From: Holtermannia corniformis
Taxonomy: Eukaryota; Basidiomycota; Tremellomycetes; Holtermanniales
Assembly (NCBI GenBank): GCA_001599935.1
Contig: BCIJ01000006.1
Coordinates: 634,405-698,404 of the forward strand
DNA length: 64,000 bases
Direction: 5' to 3'
Positions 13,701 through 25,313 of this stretch are shown here, piece after piece. The translations under genes were made by a program, and so were the position numbers. The notes under the pieces were generated by a model that was not told the DNA's origin, ran no database searches, and worked only from the letters and a program-made list of their open reading frames with translations. Position 1 is the first letter of the stretch, and every line of letters starts with the position of its first letter.

Positions 13701-14248
13701 ACCCGGCTGAGAGGGCGCAGTCCCAACAAGTCGTCGTTGCTGCAGGTGTTTGTGTCGATCTCTGGCTTGGTCCTGGTACGCAACCCGTACCACTGCGAGC
13801 CGGCGTTTGCCAAGCTCGAGGGCACGAGGGAGGGTAAAGTCAACTCGTGCGTTCAAAACGCCTTCTGATCCAAACGAGCTAACGCGTCGCAGCCGCTTGT
13901 ACTCGGAAAAGGCCTATGTTCTTTCACGCTCATTCGTCCGCACTGCTTTGGAAAAGCCACCGACCGGGCTCGCGGATGAGCTTCGGTGGCTGTACCATAC
14001 CCGCCATCGGCTCGACCGCGTGATCTCGCACGCGACGCCCTTGATCGAAAAGGCAGAGGCCACATCGAGCAAAGCAGAGGCCGAGGAGAGTGAAGAGGCC
14101 GCATGGAACGCTGATGCGGTCGGGTCGTTGACCATGGGGGCGGCGTTGACCATCAAGGTTGGTCCACCATGACCATGCACATGGACTGACAACCGCACAG
14201 CGCACAATCACAGCACTCGTGCAGATACGGGATCGGGAGCGACAATGA
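10761..14248 (+). CDS. UBE2O-like E2/E3 hybrid ubiquitin-conjugating enzyme
   Basis: Large E2 related to UBE2O (plant UBC23/24, PHO2), enzymes that act as E2 and E3 at once on orphan or misfolded proteins. The start at 10761 gives [13 protein letters not shown]. The N-terminal two thirds hold SH3-like repeats typical of the family ([33 protein letters not shown]). An acidic low-complexity linker (13000-13100) and a short helix precede the UBC fold: [20 protein letters not shown], then [20 protein letters not shown] and [12 protein letters not shown]. The catalytic Cys is in [14 protein letters not shown] (codon 13625-13627). The usual HPN is NPN here, as I recall for this subgroup. Around eleven short introns; one splits GTP from YAD. 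The C-terminal helix ends [10 protein letters not shown], stop at 14248. Confidence 0.86.
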
Positions 14249-14347
14249 CGGGAAGCGAGACCATTTGCATACCATCCTGTAGATTACGACCCATGATGAA
14301 AACGTACAAGTACACCCAACAGGACAATCATTAAGAGACAAAATTCA

Positions 14348-17300
14348 CTACCTGCCCTTGCCGGCTTGCAAGATGAGGAAGGACGCGTTTGCGGCTTTGC
14401 CACCGTCGACGACCAGCGCCGTCGCGACGTCACCAATCGTCTTGCGGATCTCGGCGCCTTGACTCGGGTTCTGCCCCTTGTCGGTCAAGATCTGCGCGAG
14501 CTCATCACCGTGCGCGCCGACGGCTGCTCGGCGTCCGCGACCAACGACGACGAGCAGAGGTCGCCAAGAGGCACGACTGCGACTGGACGAGACGGCCGCT
14601 GAAGCTTGCTGGGTGACGTATGCGAGCGGGGTGGCCGTCTTGGTAGTCAGGAATTCGATGCGGCTCACGGCTGAAGCGGTCGCTGTTGAGTGCGAGCCAG
14701 ACGTGGTGTAGAATGCCCAGGCGAGGTCGTCGGCCGTGTCGGATGCAAGACGGTTGGCGGTGTCCTGACCACCAATCTGTGCATGATCAGTATACATCAG
14801 TCGAGGGTGCAGTGTACATACCGTGGTAGGCCCAAGAGTGAGCTGGTTGGACTGCAGAGCCGAGTGGTGCGCTTGAATCGTGTCCGAGACAACCTTGCCT
14901 GATTCCGAAGTATCAACCTCGCTGCCCGAGTCTGCGTCGATTCTGACAATCGTGGCCGTGACATTGGCATGCCGGCAGAGCTGGACGACGAGCGACAGAG
15001 CAAGGCGGTCGTCGGGTCCGCCGAAGAAGGGCATGAAGATGTGCTGGCCCGATCCAAGGCCCGAGCCGGCAGAGAAGCCACGGTCAACAAAGAGCGCAAC
15101 GTCAGTCGAGCACTCGACAAAGACGCGTCGGAGGAAAGGCGTGTACAGAGGCGAGCCATGTGTGTCGGCGTTCAAGAGGTTGTCGGTCGCCGAGCTGGGG
15201 GGCGTGGGTGCGCTCGATGAACCGCTCGAGCCAGCAAACGCGCTGTCGGGGTCGTAGCTCGCCGGACTGGCGTGAACGAGTTCGTTGGTGCCGATGGCCG
15301 GGACAGTCCAGGGAATGACGACGAGCTCGGTACCAGTCTCGCGCGCATGATCGGCAACGGCAGCAGGGAACGACTCTTGACCAACGATGGAAATGTAGGG
15401 CGTGACCTCGAAACCTCGCATGCGACCATGGTGACGGAAGAGCTGGAGCGTGTCGTCCGAAAGCAACAGTTGTTCCTTCTCGGCCGACTGCATGACGGAG
15501 AAGGTCCGGCCTGTGAGCTCGATCAGGCGAAGGGCGTCCATATTGATGTTCGCAATCGGTGCGCGACCCTCGTCTGGCAACGCGACAGTACCATGATACG
15601 GAGTACTCGTACCTTCGCTTGCCGTGTCGACTTCGGCGCTTGGCTTTTCCAAAAGGCCGAGACTAGCGTGCCCGGCTGTCGGACGCGAGTGTTCGACCAC
15701 AGGGGCCTCAAGCAGCTGCGACAGGAACATGACGGGCGCCAGGTGTTCAATCTTTTGCAACACCACAAGGAAGCGGCTAGTGTGCTCGCGTACCCCAGCG
15801 CCGTTCAGCGCGACGTTGGTAAGACCAACTTGGGCGCGGTTCTCGGCATCCTTTGCTTTCCCATCCGGGACGAGCGCGTTTGCGCGCGTGTGGAAGCGCT
15901 TGGGGTAGACGAGCAACGTCAAGGGCGTCGTGATGAACGTCAACAGGACGGCCTGGAAGACAAACATGGAGAAGACGCGGCGGTCGATGATGCCGGCGGT
16001 GAGGCCGACGTTGAGGACGATGAGCTCGACAAGACTATGATGCGTCAACAGCCCGTTCGCAATGATCATCGGGCAACGCACCCTTTACAGCTCATGAGCA
16101 TGCCAACGGCCGAGCTCTCGCGCCAGGAATAGTCAAACAACTTGGCGGCGCCAGCACATCCGAGGAACTTTGCAAAAAAGGCACAGACACAGATCAGGAT
16201 TGTCCATCCCCAATCCTCGCCATGATTGAGCAACGTCAAGTCGGTGTTGAGCCCAGAGAGCACAAAGTACTGCAGATGTCAGCTCGGCTCATGGGTCGAC
16301 TGGCTGGGGCTTACAATGGGGAGGAAGAGCATGGTGACGAGATCTTCAATCTTTTCGGTCAAGGCGATGGCGAACCCGCCCTGGTGCGGGATGATGAGGC
16401 CAGCCAAGAAGCCGCCAAAGATGGCGTGTACACCTGCAGTCGTCAGTACCTGCTTGCACGGCACACAGCGCACTCACCAATAATGTCCGTCATGAATGCG
16501 GAAACAAACACAATCATGAGCGAGATGGTGAGCATGAACGGTGTCGGCCCATTCTCGAGGCTGCCGGTGCGCCGGCAGAGCCAGAGGAACACCCACTTGA
16601 CAGGCAAGAGGAGGAACAATGTCCATCCGACGGCTGTGAGCAGGATGTATACGGCCGTGACGCCATTCCCGGCGTTGGAGAGGGCGATGGTGAGAGCGAG
16701 CAAGACCCAGCCGACGACATCGTTACCGACGCCGGCGGAGAGCACGACGACGCCGACGCGTGTCTCGAGCAGCTTTGTCGATGTGAGAATGCGACAGAGG
16801 ACCGGGAACGCCGTGATACTCATTGCGACGCCGACGAACAAGAGGAAGTGACCAAACTCGACGTTTTCAGTGTCGACGTAGCGGTTGTAGATTCCAACAG
16901 CCAGTGCGGCGCCGATCCCGAACGGCAACACCATGCCCGCGGCGGAGATGGCCGTCGCAGACTTGTAGTTGCGCTTCATGACGCCCACGTCGACTTCAAG
17001 ACCGATAAGGAACAAGAAGAGGACGAGACCAATGTTGGCGACGAGGTTTAGGTAGGGTTTCGAGGCGTCTGGGAAGATTGCATGGCTGAAGTTTGGGATC
17101 TGACCAAACGCTGTTGGACCGAGGAGGATCCCACCGATGACTTCAGCGATGACTTTCGGTTGGAGGATGTAGTCGAATGCCCAGCCGAGGCCAGAAGTGA
17201 GAGCGATGATGAGGACAAGCTAGCGAGATTAGCTCTGAAAGCCAAGTCAAGGTGAAGAACTCACTTGGATGATGAAAAGGGTGATGGGCTACGCGTTAAG

Positions 17301-17498
17301 GATCAGTATGCAGCCAGTCTGGCCCTCGGATACATACATTTGATGGAGTGAAGGTCGTTGGGTTGCCACCAGCCAACACACCCGGCTGATATCGCTATCA
17401 GCGACACCAACGTGCATCAAGATGGGATCACTCACAATCGTCGCATTGTTGGCCGCACGGTGCACGAGCTCATGCAGCATCTCGCTAGAGCCCACCAT
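14348..17498 (-). CDS. KHA1: K+(Na+)/H+ antiporter, Kha1/CPA2 type
   Basis: Multi-pass cation/proton antiporter of the CPA2 family. The start chosen at 17498 (MVGSSEMLHELVHRAANNAT) splices to GVLAGGNPTTFTPSNPITLF, matching the short Kha1 N-terminus. About twelve membrane segments follow, with LPFGIGAALAVGIY, AMSITAFPVLCRIL and the ion-site segment SAGVGNDVVGWVLLAL in order. The membrane domain ends after SMFVFQAVLLTFITTPLTLLV. The C-terminal ~500 residues form a soluble region with two USP-like alpha/beta repeats, as in fungal Kha1. Yeast Kha1 acts in the Golgi in potassium and pH balance. An intron after LMSCKG leaves GG that is completed by T of the next exon. No ATG lies in frame upstream before a stop or a non-ATG codon. 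Confidence 0.87.
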
Positions 17499-18159
17499 TT
17501 CCCGGTACCAAGGTGTCAAAGTGGCAAGGGCAAGGAGAGTCAAGTACCCGCGTGCCAACGGATTACCCGCCAAGTGCGAAAGGGGTGTTGGCGTTGGGAT
17601 CTACAGTGTCGCCTTGACTCGGAGCGGGGTTGAAAGGAGTCGAGGGCAGTCACAAGGCGGTCAAACTCCTTTCGTCCCGGTCCAGACTGATTCACGGGGC
17701 GACGTCCTCTTGGTGGCCGTTTCAGTCGGCCGTGCTCAATACCGGACCGTCGATAGGGTACAACGGGTACGGATCGACGTGCTTGGAGACGTGGGACGCG
17801 GCGCAGTTGTTGCCAAGTGGATAGCAACGCCTCTGGGTTCGCACCGGTGGCAAACGCGCGCGGCGAGACCAATCGACGGGCGGCCAGGTCCACCAGTGAT
17901 GAGAGTTTAATGCTTGTCTGTGTGTGTACATCCGGATGATGCAGAGCGTGCGCACCCAAGGCTCACTTGGACTGTCTACAGGCCGTTGCGGATGGGCTAC
18001 TCGGGGTGCTGCTTCGGCCGATCACTGCGTGGTGACGCAACAAGGCGGGCGCTGCGAGAAGCAAGGCGATCAACAACAGATTGTCGGTATACCGCGACAG
18101 GATGCATACATGACAACGAGGACACAGACACGAGACAAGACGCCAGCGCACAAGTCGTA
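17499..18159. other. Intergenic region without a recognised gene
   Basis: About 0.66 kb between the antiporter start and the FAM32A stop, both on the minus strand. Frames of up to 139 codons exist on the minus strand but have no recognisable motif and begin at poorly placed starts. It is probably the antiporter promoter plus the 3' UTR of FAM32A. Confidence 0.5.
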
Positions 18160-18762
18160 TTAGCCAGGACCAATCTATCATTCGGATCAGCACGGGCGTG
18201 GTTGAGACTGCGTGAAAACCAACTCTGGGCAAGTCGTGGTGCTCGCTGAAGGGAATGTTAGCAACGCAGAGTAGCAGACAGAGTAGCACAACATACCTGA
18301 GCGAATCCAACTTTGCATTGAACTGCGACACCCGCTCTTTATGAGTCAACACTACGGCCTTTGCTACCCGCTCTTGTCGCTACGGTATCATCTCGTTAGT
18401 AGAGTTTCCCAATCTACATCCGTAGAGCACAGATCACAAGAGTTGAGTACTGACCCGCTGGCGTTTCACCTCCTCGAACCGTCGCTCGGCCTCCGTCTTC
18501 TTCGGACTCGCGACGACTTCAGCCTGCTTGCTAGAGCCAGCTCCTGCTTCCTTGCGCTCGCCCTCAATCTCGACCTCTCGCTCCTTCAGCTGCAGCTCCT
18601 GGTCGAGTGCGTGCCGCTCCGACGTCGAGTGCGACTTTCTCTTTTTCTTCTTCCTGCATCGCTCTCAGCACTCGCCACTGGCAGTGTCGGAGCTCGGGAC
18701 ACGCACTTGTCATCACCCTTGAGCTTGAGCGGTCCGCCTGGGCGGTGCGCATAGTCGCTCAT
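18160..18762 (-). CDS. FAM32A: FAM32A family protein
   Basis: Small basic nuclear protein. The start at 18762 gives MSDYAHRPGGPLKLKGDDK, and the GGPLKLKG signature is diagnostic. A Lys-rich segment (KKKKRKSHS) and a charged helix (KTEAERRFEEVKRQR) follow, then THKERVSQFNAKLDSLSEHHD. The end reads LPRIGPG when the last intron (donor GTTGGT) is spliced, matching the conserved IPKIGPG-like terminus; read through, the frame would instead run 200 nt into nonsense. FAM32A sits in the human C* spliceosome as a metazoan exon-ligation factor; a role in splicing here is inferred. It is divergent from TIM8 with 152 bp between the starts. Confidence 0.85.
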
Positions 18763-18914
18763 CTTGCGATGGCTGCTCTGTCCATCTCTTTGGCAGCAGG
18801 ATGGATGGCAGGCGGTGGTGTATCAAACCGAGTGCAGCTCACACGTAACGAATGACGCACTTGACTGTGGAAAGTCGGTGCAAGAGCTCGCAGAGGCCTC
18901 TCACCAAGTACAAG
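18763..18914. promoter_or_regulatory. Divergent promoter region FAM32A/TIM8
   Basis: 152 bp between two divergent start codons. Both promoters must lie here or in the first exons. No named motif stands out. Confidence 0.5.
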
Positions 18915-19445
18915 ATGGCGTCAGCACAGCAGGTCCCCCAGTTCGACGAGGCTGCAAAGGTCAGTACACCTGCGCTCGCAGATTGGGATCGTTTCAGCTG
19001 CTGACGGCGGTTGAAATCGTAGAAGGAGCTCGGCGAGTTCTTGGAGCAAGAGTGGGTACACGCCAGTGAAGTGCTTCAAGCGGGACACTGACAGTACGTC
19101 AGGCAGGCCAAGGCCAAGCTCCAGGCTAGTATTCATGAGCTGACCGATACATGTGAGTGCTCCATGTCGTCCATAGATATGAACGCTGATACATTTAGGC
19201 TGGAAGAAGTCAGTCCGCCCTTGCGTTGCAAGGAGGTGCAGTACTCATAGTCTCGATCAGGTGTGTACCAGGTAGCATCGGCTCCAAATTCTCCCGGTAC
19301 GTCACCTCTTGCGCGCCGACCACGACCCAATTGACCTCGGTACAGCGGCGAGGCGGCGTGTCTCGAAAACTGCGTCGACCGCTTCCTCGATTCCTCACTC
19401 TACATTGTCAAGCAGATCGAGGCGCAAAAGCAGGGCGCGTTCTAA
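18915..19445 (+). CDS. TIM8: Mitochondrial small Tim chaperone Tim8
   Basis: Small intermembrane-space chaperone that pairs with Tim13 to escort hydrophobic precursors to the inner membrane. Spliced length is about 88 residues over six exons. The twin CX3C motifs are CWKKC and CLENC, separated by about 17 residues, and they form the two intramolecular disulfides of the family. The second motif continues CVDRFLDSSLYIVKQ, typical of Tim8. The N-terminus is MASAQQVPQFDEAAK. The first CX3C motif is cut twice by introns: the first Cys codon is split (T|GC) and the second begins a new exon. Stop at 19443-19445, 74 bp from the convergent P450 stop. Confidence 0.92.
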
Positions 19446-19519
19446 AGCCTCCGAGATCGGTCACGCAAATCTGTATACATTGCAATGTAGCTCGCTCGCA
19501 ACTCTTTCCACCCTACCGA

Positions 19520-22159
19520 TCATTGGTCCACCGCGCGCACCTTCAGAGGCATTTGAGGACCCTTGGCTTCTTGACCTTTGATCCGCGGCCGCATCACGAG
19601 CCTGGATAGGCGAGTCAACGTTAGCCAAGGACTGCTCGAACCATCCAGCCACGCACGCAGTCTTCTTCTCGACAATCGGCTTCCAGTCGAGCTCTGAAAA
19701 CTCAAAGCTGCGGATCAACACGAACAGGATCGCCTTGATCTCGAACAGGGCAAAGCGGTAGCCACTGTAATCGGTTAATCACCGTAGCGAGCGCAAGTAG
19801 CAGGTCTCAACGTACATGCACGAGCGCGCGCCACCGAGGAACGTCAAGACGTTGCCCCACACTCCCGGGATCTGGTTCGCCTTCTCGTTTGGAGTCAGCC
19901 ATCGTTCCGGCCTATTCAGCGTCAGTCGAGCCAAACGCCATCTCTTGCATCACGCACCTGAACACCTCCGCATCGGGCCCGAAAACGTCTTTGTTGGTGT
20001 TGACATTGATGACGGCTGCAGGGTTCAGTGCTTGTTTGTCAAGGCGCGGGTTCTACTACTCACGTAACAGGATGGTGGTGCCTTTGTTGAGCCGCACTGA
20101 AGTCTCAACTTTACCGTCGCGTCCCTTGACGGGTGTACCGAGAGGCAGCACCGTGTCTTTGGCCACGTAGCGTGCCGTACCCGTCACGGGCGGGAACAGC
20201 CTCAAAGACTCGTGAACTACGGCGTCGAGGTAAGTCAGGGAACCCAGTGCGTCCCTGTAGTCATATCAGCCCTTCACTCGGGATCGAGGTTTTCAAATCC
20301 ACGTCACACAAATGGCGTGGCGAGATGGCTCACATTGACGGACGTTCCTCTGACATGCCTGCAACCTCTTCCCGCAACTGGGTTTGGATCTCTGGGTTCT
20401 GGCTCAACAGGTACAGAGTCCAAGTCAAGGCCGTGCTGCTCGTTTCTTGCCCGGCCAACATCTGCGCATACAACGTCAGTCCGACTCTCACAAAGCCAGT
20501 GCGGTCCCTCACGAAAGTGGTGATCTGCGCTAAGACCTCTTCGTCTGTCAACTTCTCGGACGCCTTGAGATCGTCGGCCATGTTCGCGCGGACTGCAACG
20601 CTCAGCGCAGTGTACCTGTATCGATCGAGCGCGACAGACTTAGGATCGACAGCAGGTCTTTGCCTGTATGACTGCCCTTTTCGGCACTGTCAGACGCGGC
20701 GACGGCAGCTTTCTTCTTTTCGATCAGTTCCTGCAAGGAGATCAGACTCGCCAATGTACTGCTTGAAGATTAGGAAGAACGGGCACACACCTTGCCGATG
20801 CGCGTCGTCGTTGCGATCGAATGGTCCATCGTGCGCTTGCGCTCCGTTGGCTAGCACAGATGTAAGCGCGTGCAAATGACCCGGTGCGAGCGCCGCTGAC
20901 ACGGGTGCAGACAACCGAACGCGCGACTCACAATCACTTTCAGGGGCGGAAACAATGCCTGCGCGATCACGAACGGCGTGAATTCCATACTCGATCTGAA
21001 CATGTCCCTGAACGCGCCCGCAAGCTCGTTCGCTGGGCTCGCGAGCGATCCGAAATCATAGCCGAACCCAGCGAGGCCGATGATATCCAGTGTTGCTTGT
21101 CCAAGGTAGATCAGGACGTCGATCTCCTTACTGACGCTCGGATCTGACGCTACGGATTGCGAAGGGAGTGTGTCGTCTGTTAGAAGAGTGTTGAAGACGT
21201 CGCGAAGCTGAGGTGATATCAACACTTTTGATGCGTTGAGCATCAAGTGCGTTGCACGAACCTCGTAAGCCTTGTCAAGGAACAGTGGCGTCTGTTCGCG
21301 CACGATTGCGGGTGCGAAAGAAGGGTTCATGATCTTGCGTTGCTTCTTATGCACATCGCCTTCTTCCACAAGGAGTCCTGCGTGAGTGTCTCAGCTGAGG
21401 CGTTGTAGTTGGGATATTGCAGGGATAATCAGCCGAGCAAGGGTCATCGTGCGGTCTGTACGTGAACCGCTCGTGAACGACAGTCTGCCAGCGGATCGTG
21501 CACAGCGTCGATCTCGCACTCGCGAAAGAAGTGACGATATCCTGACCTCCCGGACGCACCGTTGCCCAGAAGCTTGACCAAAAAGTTGCGAGTCTCCTCG
21601 GGTTTCGGAAACTCGTACGCGTTCTTGAGGACGTACTGGATTGCCACCGGGTCGGCCGTAAAGAAGCGCTGTGCCTGCGAGGTACAAGCGTCAGCTCTTG
21701 ACAGTATCTGTGCCTCCGAGGGATGTTTCTCACGCCGAGGAAGATGCGGTAACCTATTTTCTTGTCAGCTTGATAGCGGCGTGTAGTGCATATGGCGTGA
21801 CGCACGGTACGTTGGGCCATATTCATCAATCCATTTCTGGTGACAGGCTCCAGGATCGGCTCTAGAAGTGATCTAGGTCAGCGATCGCCACAAGCTCGCA
21901 GGCTAGCACAGATCGGCATACTTTATAATCTCCTTCAGGTTGCCCATCAGCAAGCTTGTCGGTTTTGGGCCTATCACCTCGTCAGTCACAGTACGGCGGC
22001 TTGTTGAGGGCAGCATGACCGACCTGGCAAGTTGCGATACGTTGCGCGCCACTCTGCCCACACATAGCGATACAGATACAGTCCCAGCAATCCCAGTGGC
22101 ACAAGCGCGACCAGAAAGCGCCAATCGCCTAGTAAGGGCAACCTAGACAGTGCACTCAT
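19520..22159 (-). CDS. Cytochrome P450 monooxygenase
   Basis: Membrane-anchored microsomal P450 of about 550 residues. The start at 22159 gives [15 protein letters not shown] and one N-terminal membrane anchor ([20 protein letters not shown]), then the Pro-rich hinge [14 protein letters not shown]. The I-helix oxygen-activation motif is AGQETSST. The K-helix ExxR is in [10 protein letters not shown]. The PERF-like region is FRPERW, and the heme-thiolate Cys lies in FLGGARSC. The last exon is [20 protein letters not shown]; it requires an intron that removes an apparent extension seen by reading straight through. About ten short introns. Substrate unknown; P450s in fungi serve lipid, xenobiotic or secondary metabolism. 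It is divergent from the Faf1-like gene. Confidence 0.92.
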
Positions 22160-22416
22160 CCCGCGATCAAGACAGGTTGGTAATCGTCAAGGTGCTTCGG
22201 GGGTTTTCTGCGCTGACGCTGGCGATCAGACGGCCTGCTGCCGGTTGGCTGGCGCTGGCCCGATGACCGAGACCGGTGCCCGTGCGCTGCATGGCGATCG
22301 CGTGGTTGCGGGTGTCGTTTGTTTCAGCCCCTGAGATTGGGTTCCGAGTCGCCACGTGACGAGACACGATTTCTTGAGCGGCGAGACGTGCATGACCTTG
22401 TGCATAGCCAAGCAAG
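22160..22416. promoter_or_regulatory. Divergent promoter region P450/Faf1-like
   Basis: 257 bp between two divergent starts. It contains short inverted GCTGGCGC/GGCTGGCGC-like words near 22215-22262 but no motif I can name. Confidence 0.45.
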
Positions 22417-24017
22417 ATGAAGGACAGGTAAGTTTTTATTACGCCAGACGTGCTTGTTTAGCTAAGATGGACCACTAGTGGGAACAAGAAACGCAAGCTT
22501 GCTGCGGTTGATAAGGGGAAGGCGAGCACGACCCGACCAGCTGCCGGTCCTCGACCTGTAGCGAAACCGCCCGTCAACAGGGGCAAAGGCAAAGCTAGGG
22601 CTGTACCCATACAATCGAAGTATTCGGCCCAGGTCCTTGCTTCAGAGTCGGAAGGCAGCGATCACGGTGACGAGTCAACCAATGACGAGGACGAGGACGA
22701 GGAAGCCACACGAGCAAAGATGCTGGCGGCACTCGAAGCGCACGGTCGCGCCATGTTTGGCGCTATTGCACCCTCAACATTAGCTCCGACAGGCTCCGCA
22801 TCGGCTTTTGGCAAGCGAAAGCGAGCAACTGTTGCCGCGAGCGCCAGCGATAACGAAGAGGACGAGGAAGAGTTCCAAAGTGACGACGGCGAGGACATGG
22901 AGGCTTTGGGCCGCAAGGCGGATGAAGAGGGCGATGACTATGCTTCCGATGAGGTCGATGATTCCGACGAGGATGAGGGAGAGACTGGTGAGTTAGCATC
23001 TCCCTTGACTTGAAGGCGCCGTTGATTGTTAATGTAGTTATCCAACCGAAAGGATCGTCACGTAGGGTGGAGACTATCGTGTTTGCGCCATCAGGTGCTG
23101 GACCTTCTACCAACTTTACCAAAGCTGAGAAGCGGGCATTCATGGTATGCATCCGGACGTTCCAGTCTTGGTGTCATGGTTGACGAGCGACAGTCTCACA
23201 AATCGACAAAAATGCTGTCCGAAGCCGGGACTGCCTCTTCGAACAGCGCACAGACGAGCGCAACAATTGACCCAACCGAGGCGTGAGGATACAGCTTCGC
23301 ACAATGTAAAGCACACGCTGATGATTCTCAGATCCAACCTCAACTTGGACAAGGCGCTGCATACGATGCTGCTGACCAATCTTCTGCCGAATGCGACGGA
23401 CACCGCGCGCCCAAGTGAGAAGCGTAATGCTGTAAGCGGGCGGCTGATGGAGGTTGGTCTTTGTGTTGCTACCCCTCGATATGGGCTGACAGTGATCGCA
23501 GCTGGCTTCGCTTGCTTTGCCTGGCGCCGGCACGTCCTCACTCTCCCATACGACACTGTCATCACACCCTGCCAGAGTTCGCACCGGCATCTTGAAAGCG
23601 CAAGCTGCGCGTGCCGAGGCGTCGCGTCTCGAAGCCCAAGCGGCCGGTTCATGGGTCAAGGGCGCCGGTGGTCTAGGCGATGGCCTGCGCTCATCTCCTG
23701 CCTCTCGCGGCGGCGGCGCCCAACGTGGCGGTCTCGGTGCCGGCTTCTCTGGCGGTGGCGGCAAGAACCGCGAGAAGGGCATGGCAGGCGGCAAGGGCAT
23801 CTCCCGGGACCGTGGCGAGCGCGAGAAAGGGTTGGGGATGGGCATTGGCCGGTTCGAGGGCGGGATGCTCAAGCTGTCCAAAGCGGAGATTGAGAGGGGA
23901 TCGGCCCGGCCCGGTGCTAGCTCTGGTCGAGGGCGGGGCAAGGGTAAGGGTCGAGGAGGGCGCGGGGGTGGACGAGGCGGTGGTGGTGGGATCCGTGCGC
24001 AGTCTACGTCGCATTGA
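22417..24017 (+). CDS. Faf1/C1orf131-like 40S ribosome biogenesis factor
   Basis: Probable SSU-processome component related to yeast Faf1 and human C1orf131. The start at 22417 (MKD) splices over an intron ending ACTAG to SGNKKRKLAAVDKGK. The N-terminal half is acidic and low in complexity. The conserved middle reads VETIVFAPSGAGPSTNFTKA and EKRAFM, followed by HTLMILRSNLNLDKALHTML. The C-terminal half is RGG/Lys-rich and carries GIGRFEGGMLKLSKAEIE, which resembles the Faf1 C-terminal signature. It ends in a Gly/Arg-rich tail and stops at 24017. The family is inferred from these two blocks; the alternative is an unnamed RG-rich nucleolar protein. Confidence 0.6.
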
Positions 24018-24370
24018 AGTCGATCCATGCATCTCGAATGCCACGCCACGTCAGCGTAACCCCCAAGTCGTCGCCACCGTGATTTGGTCCCGGGTGCCGC
24101 GAGTCGCCACTCGGTCAACACTCGCAAGGCGGCACCAGGATAGCAGCACCGGCAGCATAGACTGTACCAGCACCCTACAGTCAGTCCATACGCCTCTGGC
24201 AGTCTGCAAGCGTCACGCTGACAATCCCACCACCCTTTGTACCACCCATGCACGCGTCCAGCCCACCACCCGTGTGTAACCCCCTCCGGCCGTGCACCTA
24301 TTGCCATCTCACCCGCTCTGGATCTCAGTAATACTGCAACCACCACCTCTACAGACTAGCAACACGCACA
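24018..24370. other. ATG8 upstream region
   Basis: 353 bp between the Faf1-like stop and the ATG8 start. It is rich in CCACC words (24225-24275) with pyrimidine-rich stretches before the ATG. No gene is seen; this is presumably the ATG8 promoter and 5' leader. Confidence 0.5.
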
Positions 24371-25313
24371 ATGGTCCGCTCAAAGTTCAAGGACGAGCAC
24401 CCCTTCGGTACGTCGCGCGACCTCCTATCTGTCCAAATGGGGTGCATGCTGATGGATCCCGTGTCCTTTCGCTACCCCTTCACCTATCGACCTCTACGAC
24501 TACTGCATCCCAACAATGCGGTCTGTACTGCTCATCTGCTGGTCCTCTCGCTCCACCGGTGGCCAATCGCTATCACCCACCACGCACCACATACCTTCGG
24601 CGACTCAATGCAATCACCGACCGGCTATGTGGAACCCGCCCGCTGGAATGTGCCCGCTGGTCATGGCCACTTTGAACTCGGTTACCTCCAACAGAGAAGC
24701 GCAAGGTCGAGGCTGAGCGTATCCGCCAGAAGTACCCAGACCGAATTCCCGTCAGTCCTGCCCTGATTCGATGTGCACACATGCACCTCGCTGCGAGAAC
24801 CGATCAAAGGACGTCGATGGACGCTGACACGGGCGCTATCTACAGGTCATTTGCGAAAAGGCCGACAAGACGGACATTCCGACGATTGACAAGAAGAAGT
24901 ACCTTGTGCCTGCTGTGCGTTTCTTCCCCATCCATTCTCTTCGTCACGCTAAACCCCTCGGTGTCCACCCTCTCGGGGATCACTGGACATCGAACCTCTA
25001 CATTCCCAACGTAGTAACAAGGCTGATCTGACACCGACCAGGACCTCACCGTCGGTCAATTCGTCTATGTGATCCGCAAGCGGATCAAGCTCGCGCCCGA
25101 AAAGGCAATCTTCATCTTTGTCGACGAGATCCTGCCGCCCACGGCTTCGCTCATGAGCTCCATCTACGAGGAGCACAAGTAAGTGTCGCGCCCAGAGACA
25201 TCTGTGCATTGCAGATAATACACTCGGTTGAACAAAGCTGACGCTACCGCAGAGACGAAGATGGCTTCCTATACGTTTCGTACTCTGGCGAGAACACGTT
25301 TGGGCTCGCCTGA
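24371..25313 (+). CDS. ATG8: Autophagy ubiquitin-like protein Atg8
   Basis: Ubiquitin-like modifier that is conjugated to phosphatidylethanolamine on autophagic membranes. Spliced length is about 119 residues. It starts [16 protein letters not shown]. Signature segments are [17 protein letters not shown] and [16 protein letters not shown], then [17 protein letters not shown] and SGENTFG. The codon for the conserved C-terminal Gly is followed by Leu, Ala and the stop, so Atg4 must remove two residues before lipidation. There are five exons. The first intron (24408-24694) is 287 nt, several times the usual length here, and sits right after the twelfth residue. Confidence 0.97.

Noticed and set aside
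15272..16132. 286-codon open frame on the plus strand opposite the antiporter gene
   Set aside because: It is antisense to a clearly conserved K+/H+ antiporter, has no recognisable motif and follows the codon bias of the opposite strand.
17540..17959. 139-codon minus-strand frame upstream of the antiporter
   Set aside because: Arg/His-rich without conserved blocks; the antiporter N-terminus already fits the family with the ATG at 17498.
19461..19721. Longer C-terminus of the P450 by reading straight on
   Set aside because: A short intron instead leads to [20 protein letters not shown], which matches the usual P450 ending, so the longer form is a retained-intron artefact.
23174..24346. 390-codon open frame on the minus strand
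   Set aside because: It mirrors the Gly/Arg-rich coding sequence of the Faf1-like gene and yields poly-Pro/Arg, a common artefact of RG-rich DNA.
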